Assembly: GCA_963518845.1 (NCBI GenBank)
Contig: CAUQKV010000048.1
Span: forward strand, 1-5,618
Source of the DNA: JABCPE02 sp963518845
Lineage (GTDB): Bacteria; Bacteroidota; Bacteroidia; Flavobacteriales; Weeksellaceae
DNA: 5,618 nt
Reading direction: 5' to 3'
How positions within the stretch are numbered: position 1 is the stretch's first letter; each line of letters starts with the position of its first letter. This document shows, piece by piece, positions 1 to 5,534 of the stretch. Made by a program: the position numbers and the translations under genes. The notes beneath the pieces were generated by a model. It did not search any database and was not told the origin of the DNA. It saw only the letters and a program-made list of their open reading frames with translations.

Positions 1-2
1 AA

Positions 3-251
3 AACGGACTTTACAACTGGGTGTTTTTTCTACAGCCAAAATGGTATGAAACTACCAAATATATTGACCCAGAACTGACTTTGTATATGAATGGAATAGA
101 AGAAAATAGTGTGGTGTTTTGTGTCCGTTCTGAACAGCTGGGAGTAGGAAAGGAAAAAGGAAACACACAATACCCTGTGTTTGAATATAATCAAGAGCAA
201 GAGAATAATAGACGAAAAAGAGATTTATATCCTACTGAAGAAAAATTTTAA
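3..251 (+). CDS. 3' end of an unrecognised gene (partial)
   Basis: The frame is open from the left edge (first complete codon at position 3) to a TAA at 249-251, giving 82 visible residues of a C-terminus. A GTG at 21 could be read as a start. However, the frame already reads NGLYNW in front of it with no stop, so a gene truncated by the window edge is more likely. The visible part has an aromatic, beta-rich stretch (WVFFLQPKWYETTKYIDPEL, then LTLYMNG and SVVFCVRSEQLG), followed by a polar, charged tail rich in Glu, Gln, Asn, Arg and Lys. I recognise no family, catalytic motif or membrane segment. It lies upstream of the injection-system cassette on the same strand but is separated from it by 102 bases containing a candidate promoter, so it may belong to a preceding cassette or to a structural gene of the same locus. 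Confidence 0.6.
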   Translation, partial: NGLYNWVFFLQPKWYETTKYIDPELTLYMNGIEENSVVFCVRSEQLGVGKEKGNTQYPVFEYNQEQENNRRKRDLYPTEEKF

Positions 252-322
252 TAATTTATAGATTATTTTTATCAATTCTTTTTCAGTATTGAATTTAATA
301 AATAAGTATTTGTCAAAAAACA

Positions 323-330
323 TATATTTG
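323..330 (+). promoter_or_regulatory. Candidate Bacteroidota -7 promoter box (TATATTTG)
   Basis: TATATTTG matches the Bacteroidota sigma-A -7 consensus TAnnTTTG exactly. It lies 23 bases before the ATG of the LysM gene, which would give a short leader. The paired -33 element (TTG/TTTG about 19-20 bases further upstream) is not clear: the TTTG at 309-312 is only 10 bases upstream of the box, which is too close. This is the only sizeable intergenic gap before the tightly packed genes that follow, so it is the natural place for the cassette promoter. The gap is very AT-rich, so a chance match is possible. Confidence 0.35.
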
Positions 331-353
331 TGTAATATTTAATCTGAAAGAAG

Positions 354-1322
354 ATGAATTTTTTTGTTCAGACACATATTGTACAACAAGGAGAAACATT
401 GGATGATATTATCCAAAAATACAAAATTCCTAGTGTGGAAATTCTGCGATATTTTCATAATCAAAATGTTGTAAGTCGGGATAATTTAGTGGGGAATAAA
501 GTGTTTAAAGGACAGGAAATCTTTATTCCTACACCACAAGATATTGATAAAATTGAAATTGAGCATAAGAAAAACCAAGCTGAAAAATTAGTACAACAAG
601 AAAATACACTCCAAAACAATTTTTTAAGATTTCCATATCATAAAGGTGAGCACATTTACAATATTTCTATAAAAACAATGGTTCAAACATCTACTCTTCA
701 ATGCAGAGTAAGACATCTTTATGCATCTAATAATATTTTCACTATAGAAATTTCGCAAAACAACCACAATAGTCTTGATAATCAAATGATTTTTTTAGGT
801 GAAGAAATAAATACATGTATTTTTCCATTAACAATAAGTGTGAATAAAGAAGGTGAAATTATAGAAGTTAATGATTTCCAAAGCGTTATTCAAAGATGGA
901 ACTCAAAAAAAGAGAAGATAAACCAATTCTTTCAAGGAAAAATTATACAAAATATTATCAATAAAACTGAAGATATTTTACTGTCCTCAAAGACAATTTC
1001 TCACAACTTAAATACAAACATCCTTTGGGCATTTTTATTAAGAGGGGTTACTGGTAAATACGAAAATGGAGAGTGTAGGAAAAAATTAAGTATAAATTTA
1101 GGTGACAGAAAATTTGAAGTCATCAATAAAATGTCATTTAGTGAAAATTTACAAGCAACAACATATAAGGTTTTACAGGATATTTTTGAAATAAATGATT
1201 CTGCGAAAATAATAAGTTCAGAATATAATCTATATAAAGAAAACAATATAATAGAAAATGCGAAAATTGATATCTTTAGACCAGAAAACAAATTCACTAT
1301 ATACATCACAAAATTAGTATAG
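354..1322 (+). CDS. LysM-domain protein, probable spike/cargo adaptor of an injection system
   Basis: This 322-residue protein begins with one LysM domain at about residues 7-61: HIVQQGETLDDI, then KYKIPSVEIL..FHNQN, ending in KGQEIFIPTP. That is the usual xVxxGxTLxxI...GQxLxIP pattern. No signal peptide or transmembrane helix precedes it, so it is not an ordinary secreted peptidoglycan-binding protein. Residues about 90-322 are a mixed alpha/beta region of no family I can name, containing NKEGEIIEVND, a helical stretch near 180-215 and LLRGVTGKYENGECRKKL. LysM proteins without export signals are known in contractile injection systems, where LysM serves tail or spike assembly (for example the LysM baseplate proteins of extracellular systems). 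Here the gene is 2 bases upstream of a PAAR-like gene and probably co-transcribed and co-translated with it, so an adaptor or chaperone role at the spike is inferred. The gene is visibly more AT-rich than the PAAR-like gene. The ATG at 354 follows a purine stretch (GAAAGAAG). Confidence 0.85.
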   Translation: MNFFVQTHIVQQGETLDDIIQKYKIPSVEILRYFHNQNVVSRDNLVGNKVFKGQEIFIPTPQDIDKIEIEHKKNQAEKLVQQENTLQNNFLRFPYHKGEHIYNISIKTMVQTSTLQCRVRHLYASNNIFTIEISQNNHNSLDNQMIFLGEEINTCIFPLTISVNKEGEIIEVNDFQSVIQRWNSKKEKINQFFQGKIIQNIINKTEDILLSSKTISHNLNTNILWAFLLRGVTGKYENGECRKKLSINLGDRKFEVINKMSFSENLQATTYKVLQDIFEINDSAKIISSEYNLYKENNIIENAKIDIFRPENKFTIYITKLV

Positions 1323-1324
1323 AT

Positions 1325-1801
1325 ATGAGCGAGAAACATCTTGTCTGCCAAGGAGCTGTTTGTCAGTGTATTTTTGGAACAGCTCCTGACACTTTAAAAG
1401 TAAAAACTCAGAAAAAACATTTTATCAATGACTTAGAAGGGGAAGAGAAATTAATCGCTACAGACCAAGATTTAGGAAAAACCTTGGAGAATAACACTTT
1501 TGGGAGCTGTGCAAAGTTGAATAACAATCCCTGTCAGGCGATGATTACAGAATGGAGTGGGTTTTATGACAAGGTCACATTAGAAGCCAATGGCGGACAT
1601 CCGCTCTTGGAAGACAGCAAGGCTACCTGCCCCATTGGTGGAAAGGACTGCATCAGTATAACCCATCATGGGCAGAGTGCAGAATTGGAGGTGCGAGATA
1701 TTCACGATACGGATATTCTTCAATTACAGGTAGTTAGCCCATTTTTAGATGTAGAAAGTGTCTTAGAAGAAATAGAAGAACAGGAGTTAGATGCATATTA
1801 A
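1325..1801 (+). CDS. DUF4280 PAAR-like spike-tip protein
   Basis: This 158-residue protein has the DUF4280 pattern: VCQGAVCQCIFG near the start (Cys8, Cys13, Cys15), then the D/N-rich stretch FINDLEGE, FGSCAKLNNNPCQAM (Cys62, Cys70), and near the end CPIGGKDCISITHHGQ (Cys102, Cys109). DUF4280 is regarded as a PAAR-like family whose members cap the VgrG spike of type VI secretion systems and dock cargo. The conserved Cys and His residues probably bind a metal or form the sharpened tip; this is inferred by analogy with PAAR. After the domain comes a short acidic tail (about residues 140-158, VESVLEEIEEQELDAY) that could be a docking helix. The gene starts 2 bases after the LysM stop and ends 18 bases before the effector-like gene, which suggests one operon and a dedicated carrier for that cargo. 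It is noticeably richer in G+C than the LysM gene, as expected for a conserved structural component beside more variable neighbours. Confidence 0.9.
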   Translation: MSEKHLVCQGAVCQCIFGTAPDTLKVKTQKKHFINDLEGEEKLIATDQDLGKTLENNTFGSCAKLNNNPCQAMITEWSGFYDKVTLEANGGHPLLEDSKATCPIGGKDCISITHHGQSAELEVRDIHDTDILQLQVVSPFLDVESVLEEIEEQELDAY

Positions 1802-1819
1802 ATTAAACAAGAAAATAAA

Positions 1820-3397
1820 ATGGCCAAAAAAGGTGTTGCAAAAATTATTGGAAATCAATCTCCTATGGTAGGTGAGAAGCAGATATACAGCATTGAAAGC
1901 TGGTATCCTGATACACCATTTATAGAGAGAAATCCACAAAATGTAACTTGGGAACTTTTCAAGAAAAGAAAAAATGGAATTTTTACAACAACCAATATCA
2001 AGAAAAAAGGTATTGGAGAGTTTACTTTTGGAGAAATTGCCCAAAAGCATACCTATCTACTAGAAGCCTATCTTTATGCCCCAGAAGGGAAAGGAATTAT
2101 CATAAACCCACAACCCTCTAAAATTCCTAAAATCAATAAAGTAGAACTTTTTTATTTAAATGGAAATAAGGGGCAGGTTTTTAGTTTTACAGAAAAATTT
2201 ATTGCAAAAGCTTATTGTGTGAATTTGGAAGGCAAAGAGTTGAAATTTACACTTTGGGAAGACGATGAAAAAGGCAGTGGACATAGTGAGAAGAATTTAA
2301 TTGTTGAGACCAAAAAAGCAAAAGTTGATTCTAAAGGGGTTGCAAAGGTTGATTTTCAATTGACTAAAGCACTTATTCAGAAAGCGCAGAGTGGAGAAGC
2401 GGATGCGAGGGAGCTGGAATTTTATGTTACTGTGGAATATTATGCCCACAAAAAACACGCAACGGAGAATATCCACATCAAGAATCCTGAAGTAAAGAAA
2501 AAAGCCCCTAAAAGCCCTCAGAATTCTAAAATTTCCAAAGCCCCTAACTCCCCAGCCTCTAAAAAAGGAGAGAGCAAGAAAGAAGAAAAGGGAATATTGG
2601 ATAGTGTAGAGGAGAGTCTAAGAAAGATTGCAAATCTTTTTGACTGGGGAGAAACCCGTGGCAAGGCAAGTAAAGATAAAAAATCTGCTGAAAATAAACC
2701 ACAATCTAATAAAACCGTTGTGGTAAATGTGGAGGAGAAAAAAGAATCTACAGAATGTTTTTGTAAGAAAAAAGAAAACCAATTTTACTGGAGTGATAAA
2801 CTTACTTGTAAGGAGCGAAAAAAAGTATTGGAGGTATGCTCAGAGCTTTGGGGAGAGGAGAATAAGTCAGTAAAGGCAAGTGAATTAATGTCTATCATTC
2901 ATTTAGAAAGCGCAGAAACATTTAGTCCATCGGCAGATAATAGGAGGGGCTATTCGGGTTTGATACAGTTTAGTGATGCGTCTGCAAAATCACTTGGTAC
3001 AACTCGTTCAGAGTTGAAAAAGATGAGTTTTGTGGAGCAAATGGATTATGTTAAGCGTTATTTTGAGCGTAAAAAGGATTTGCTTAACACCATGATGGAT
3101 TTATATCTGTTAGTGATGAAACCTAGTGCGGTCGGTCAAGGAAAGAATAAGGATTATGCAATATTTGATGAAAGTGTCTCCGTTCCTGATGGAGATGGAA
3201 GTAATACATCTGCTGCTGAAAGGATGAAAAATATCAATAAAGAGCCATGGGTTACAAAATATGGATATTCAAGTAATCCCTCATTTATGCTAGAAACAGG
3301 AGAGAAAAAGAAGCGAAAGAAATGGGTTTATACTAAACAGCAATATGAAGACAGAGCTGGTTTTGAAGGTGGAAAAACATATATATATGGGAGGTAG
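1820..3397 (+). CDS. Effector-like protein: beta-sandwich N-terminus plus lytic transglycosylase-like domain
   Basis: This 525-residue protein starts at the ATG at 1820, 18 bases after the PAAR-like gene. Residues 1-100 (MAKKGVAKIIG, SWYPDTP, VTWELFKK, FTFGEIAQKHTYLLEAYLY) and 104-222 (KVELFY, FIAKAYCVNLEG, FTLWEDDEKG, FYVTVEYYAHKKHATENI) look like two Ig-like beta-sandwich units, inferred to be the docking part. Residues 224-310 are a low-complexity Lys/Pro/Ser/Glu linker. A four-Cys patch (Cys313, 315, 330, 340) leads into a lysozyme-like domain at about 350-485: ASELMSIIHLES gives the likely catalytic Glu363, followed by GYSGLIQFSDASAKSLGTT (377-395) and MSFVEQMDYVKRYF (402-415), the usual layout of phage and bacterial lytic transglycosylases. 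The expected target is the glycan strand of peptidoglycan. There is no signal peptide, consistent with delivery by a machine. The frame ends at TAG 3395-3397, just after an (AT)5 tract; the other frame continues sensibly into the next gene, so this may be the front part of a broken bifunctional enzyme. Confidence 0.85.
   Translation: MAKKGVAKIIGNQSPMVGEKQIYSIESWYPDTPFIERNPQNVTWELFKKRKNGIFTTTNIKKKGIGEFTFGEIAQKHTYLLEAYLYAPEGKGIIINPQPSKIPKINKVELFYLNGNKGQVFSFTEKFIAKAYCVNLEGKELKFTLWEDDEKGSGHSEKNLIVETKKAKVDSKGVAKVDFQLTKALIQKAQSGEADARELEFYVTVEYYAHKKHATENIHIKNPEVKKKAPKSPQNSKISKAPNSPASKKGESKKEEKGILDSVEESLRKIANLFDWGETRGKASKDKKSAENKPQSNKTVVVNVEEKKESTECFCKKKENQFYWSDKLTCKERKKVLEVCSELWGEENKSVKASELMSIIHLESAETFSPSADNRRGYSGLIQFSDASAKSLGTTRSELKKMSFVEQMDYVKRYFERKKDLLNTMMDLYLLVMKPSAVGQGKNKDYAIFDESVSVPDGDGSNTSAAERMKNINKEPWVTKYGYSSNPSFMLETGEKKKRKKWVYTKQQYEDRAGFEGGKTYIYGR
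3379..3388 (+). repeat. (AT)5 dinucleotide tract at the end of the transglycosylase gene
   Basis: Five AT units lie in the last codons of the transglycosylase frame, seven codons' worth of bases before its TAG. With four units (or seven) the reading would pass GGKTYI directly into WEVEKVLREEHYDGG and on into the cysteine hydrolase without a stop. Slippage at such a tract is a known way to make or reverse frame breaks, although five units is short for frequent switching. Confidence 0.7.
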
Positions 3398-3405
3398 AGA
3401 AGGTC

Positions 3406-4086
3406 TTGAGGGAAGAACATTATGATGGAGGGAAACTAAATATTTTTAATGGTGTGCGTGAAGAAAATAAGGAGAAAAAAGAAGAGAGGAAAACTAAAAG
3501 TAAATATCCTCTCTGGGTTGATATTGCTATAGAGGAAGAGGAAAAAAATATTCGTGAAAATACCCATTGTCAGTATATTATAGATAATTATCATGCAGTA
3601 ACGACTAACATACAAATGAAAAGATGTGGTAGTGAAAAGGATAGTAATCGTAGTAATTCTGCTTGGTGTGCAGCTTTTGTTGCTTACTGTCTAAAAACTT
3701 CTGGACATAAGTTCCAGCCAGACCCTGGTGCTATATGGCATGGAAAGACTAATTTGGTAAAAAGAACTAAAAATGGTCCTGAAGAATTACAAGAACATTG
3801 GGGGAAAAAATATACAACAATGTATATAGGAGGAATTGTTGTATGGCATAATGGAGGACATACAGCTATCATCATTGGTATTGATAAAGAAGATGAGAGT
3901 AGATATATAATAATTGGAGGGAATCAAGATAATGGTGTTAGGTATTGGAGTATTCCAAAAACAAAAATAAAACCCTATTGTATATTTCCGATTGATTATA
4001 CAGGAGAGCTACAGCCATTAAAAAAAATTGAACCTAGTGAAATTAGGGATGGCGCAAAAAAATATTCAGAAGGAAAAACATCTTAA
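3406..4086 (+). CDS. NlpC/P60-like (TIGR02594-type) cysteine peptidase/amidase, possibly the C-terminal half of the effector
   Basis: The frame is open from 3367 and the first conventional start is a TTG at 3406, giving 226 residues. The first ATG (3616, residue 71) lies inside the domain just before the catalytic Cys and would remove its beginning. The domain spans about residues 34-200. It starts YPLWVDIAIEEEEKNI, then has SAWCAAFVAYC with the probable nucleophile Cys88, GGIVVWHNGGHTAIIIG with the probable base His152, and IIIGGNQDNGVRYW with Asn173 as the likely third residue. This is the TIGR02594 pattern of the CHAP/NlpC-P60 clan, whose members cut amide or peptide bonds in peptidoglycan. 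Residues 200-226 are a polar tail. No signal peptide is present. It starts 8 bases after the transglycosylase stop. The lack of an ATG, and a coherent protein reading (WEVEKV) upstream of the TTG, suggest it was once joined to that gene. The purine run GGGAGGTAGAGAAGG before the TTG might instead act as a ribosome binding site. Confidence 0.75.
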   Translation: MREEHYDGGKLNIFNGVREENKEKKEERKTKSKYPLWVDIAIEEEEKNIRENTHCQYIIDNYHAVTTNIQMKRCGSEKDSNRSNSAWCAAFVAYCLKTSGHKFQPDPGAIWHGKTNLVKRTKNGPEELQEHWGKKYTTMYIGGIVVWHNGGHTAIIIGIDKEDESRYIIIGGNQDNGVRYWSIPKTKIKPYCIFPIDYTGELQPLKKIEPSEIRDGAKKYSEGKTS

Positions 4087-4099
4087 AATTATAAGAAAA

Positions 4100-5251
4100 A
4101 TGAGAAGGAAAATATTAGTACTATGTCTTATAGGATTAATTTCTTGTAAAAAATCAGAATCATTTGCGCAAGAAAACAAATTAGTTTTAACAAAAAAAAA
4201 TATTGAAATGAATAGTCATATAAAAGACATATTAGAAAAACAAGTGCTGAGCGGCTATGCTGTAAAGGAAAACGGATTAGATGAAGTTTCAGAGTATCAG
4301 TATTCTATAGAGGATTATCAGGCTGCGGCGTATATTTCTGTTGAAATTTTGAAGAAAAACGGAGTCAAAATTTTAGATAATGGGGCTTTTAAAAGAAAAA
4401 TTAATCATATTTTTAAATACAAAGGCTCAGAACAAGTGATTAATTATTTAATAGAGTATAATTGCCCAAGAGAAGAAAAGGTTTTTCAGCTTGATGAAAA
4501 TATTATAATCAGTAATTCTAATCCATTTTTTATAGATAAAAACTATAATATTTTGACAGAAGCATATTTTTTACCTTTTCTAATTGATTATAAAAAAGAT
4601 TTTCCAAAGCTCTATGTGAAAGAAGATAAAGACATAATACAAGAAGAAAAAGATAGAAAAACAATAAAATGGAAAGACCTTCCGAATTTATCGGAGCTTC
4701 AGCATATGCACCAGCAAAAGTTGATTCATCGCAACAAGTATTTATTCAATGATGACAGGGCGAGTTTTGTGTGGCTTAGGTCTAATGATACTTGGTTTTT
4801 GGAGAGTTTGGTGAAAACTTTTGGTTATGTGGAGGATAAGGCGCTTTTGGACTTTGTGTTGAAGAGAAATTATAAAGATTTGGCCGAATTAGAAAAAATA
4901 CTAATCAGCCGTTCTTGTGGAGGGAAAAATCGTTTAAATACAGAAGTTTTCGCAGTGGTAAAAGGCTGGAAAAAGAAGGAATTGTCTGATTTTTCATTTC
5001 GAATCCAAGAATTGATGTATACTTTAATAAAAAAGGAAGAACAGGGCAAATCCGAAATAGATTTCCCAGAACTTACCAAGATATTAAGCGAAACAGCTTA
5101 CCACATGAGCAAAATAGATGAAGATTCTTATTATAATTTTTTCCCAATTTTAAACCTAACTGAGAAATACAGAGAAGAAATTGAAAAGAAAAATTTTTAT
5201 AACAATCCAGACCTGAAAAAAGTATGGGAAGAGACCAAAAACAGGTGGTAG
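4100..5251 (+). CDS. Lipoprotein of unknown family, candidate immunity protein
   Basis: I chose the ATG at 4100 (383 residues) because it opens a classic lipoprotein signal: MRRKILVLCLIGLISC, with two Arg, a Lys, a hydrophobic core and the lipobox LISC, giving lipidated Cys16. A TTG at 4028 would put 24 hydrophilic residues in front and overlap the upstream gene. The residues after Cys16 are KKSESFAQ, with no run of two acidic residues, so the Bacteroidota surface-export signal is not evident and a periplasm-facing anchor is more likely. The mature part is mostly predicted helical. Residues up to about 185 are very AT-rich and Lys/Ile/Asn-rich; from about 190 (WKDLPNLSEL, DDRASFVWLRSNDTWFLESL) the DNA is less AT-rich and the protein more Trp-rich. 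I recognise no family. It begins 13 bases after a peptidoglycan hydrolase, the usual position of an immunity gene, and its location suits one; this role is inferred. The stop at 5249-5251 follows an A5 tract and may be a frame break. Confidence 0.75.
   Translation: MRRKILVLCLIGLISCKKSESFAQENKLVLTKKNIEMNSHIKDILEKQVLSGYAVKENGLDEVSEYQYSIEDYQAAAYISVEILKKNGVKILDNGAFKRKINHIFKYKGSEQVINYLIEYNCPREEKVFQLDENIIISNSNPFFIDKNYNILTEAYFLPFLIDYKKDFPKLYVKEDKDIIQEEKDRKTIKWKDLPNLSELQHMHQQKLIHRNKYLFNDDRASFVWLRSNDTWFLESLVKTFGYVEDKALLDFVLKRNYKDLAELEKILISRSCGGKNRLNTEVFAVVKGWKKKELSDFSFRIQELMYTLIKKEEQGKSEIDFPELTKILSETAYHMSKIDEDSYYNFFPILNLTEKYREEIEKKNFYNNPDLKKVWEETKNRW
5237..5241 (+). repeat. A5 homopolymer at the lipoprotein/SH3 junction
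   Basis: This run of five A lies four codons before the lipoprotein's TAG. Removing one A changes NRW-stop into TGGRWRPGMEEASLKRETLE, which runs straight into the next ORF in its own frame. It is therefore the most economical place for a one-base frame break. Confidence 0.5.
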
Positions 5252-5264
5252 GTGGCGACCAGGA

Positions 5265-5528
5265 ATGGAAGAGGCTAGCTTAAAAAGAGAAACTTTAGAA
5301 ACAATAACTCTCTACCCCCGCCCAGACTTTAGTAGCACACCGAAACAGTTAGAAATAAGCTCTGAAGACATAGAATACTTACATAAGGTTTCCGATTGGG
5401 ATTTTGTGCGTGTTCCCCATATGGTAGGCTATTTGGCACCTAAAAATTCTAAGAAATATTCTTTTCTGGCTGAGGAAGATTTTACACCGAAAGAAGAAAA
5501 AGGTTTTTGGGATAAGTTGTTTGGGTAA
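5265..5528 (+). CDS. Small SH3-like protein, possibly the detached C-terminus of the lipoprotein
   Basis: The ATG at 5265 is preceded directly by AGGA and gives 87 residues. Residues about 13-60 (ETITLYPRPDFSS, IEYLHKVSDWDFVRV, VGYLAPKNSKK) resemble a bacterial SH3 domain: a start with a TLYxxPD turn, a DWxxV strand and a closing GYL strand. The tail is charged and ends KGFWDKLFG. Bacterial SH3 domains bind cell-wall peptides or proteins and are normally one module of an exported protein, but no signal peptide is present here. The ORF starts 13 bases after the lipoprotein stop, its frame is open back to 5217, and deleting one A from the A5 tract at 5237-5241 fuses the two into a 475-residue lipoprotein. 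It is therefore either a separate small cytoplasmic protein or the severed C-terminal domain of the candidate immunity protein. I favour the second, with moderate confidence. Confidence 0.6.
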   Translation: MEEASLKRETLETITLYPRPDFSSTPKQLEISSEDIEYLHKVSDWDFVRVPHMVGYLAPKNSKKYSFLAEEDFTPKEEKGFWDKLFG

Positions 5529-5534
5529 AAGTAA

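Noticed and set aside
250..267. Inverted repeat AATAAT / ATTATT followed by T as a terminator for the upstream gene
   Set aside because: The stem is six A-T pairs only and expected by chance in such AT-rich DNA; it is too weak to call a terminator.
1001..1351. Minus-strand open frame within the LysM gene
   Set aside because: It is the complement of a well-supported gene and rich in Phe/Leu/Ile as expected from reading AT-rich coding DNA backwards; no recognisable domain.
1787..2050. Minus-strand open frame over the start of the effector-like gene
   Set aside because: It is antisense to a clear conserved N-terminus and has no motif or ribosome binding site of note.
3376..3397. Programmed -1 ribosomal frameshift joining the two hydrolase frames
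   Set aside because: The direction would be right, but there is no X-XXY-YYZ slippery heptamer and no obvious downstream stem; an AT-unit indel is simpler.
3616..3618. First ATG of the cysteine hydrolase frame as its start
   Set aside because: It would remove the beginning of the domain (YPLWVDIAIEEE and following) and leave only 17 residues before the catalytic Cys.
3684..3875. Minus-strand open frame inside the cysteine hydrolase
   Set aside because: It lies opposite the catalytic motifs of the sense gene; short and without domain signal.
4028..4099. TTG at 4028 as start of the lipoprotein gene
   Set aside because: It would add 24 polar residues before a textbook lipoprotein signal and overlap the upstream gene by 59 bases; the ATG at 4100 fits far better.
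4870..5079. Minus-strand open frame inside the lipoprotein gene
   Set aside because: Short antisense frame with no protein-like motifs.
5224..5283. Short ORF beginning MGRDQKQVVGGDQEWKRLA in a third frame over the lipoprotein/SH3 junction
   Set aside because: It has only 19 codons and overlaps the end of the lipoprotein; the one-A repair explains the junction better and does not use this frame.
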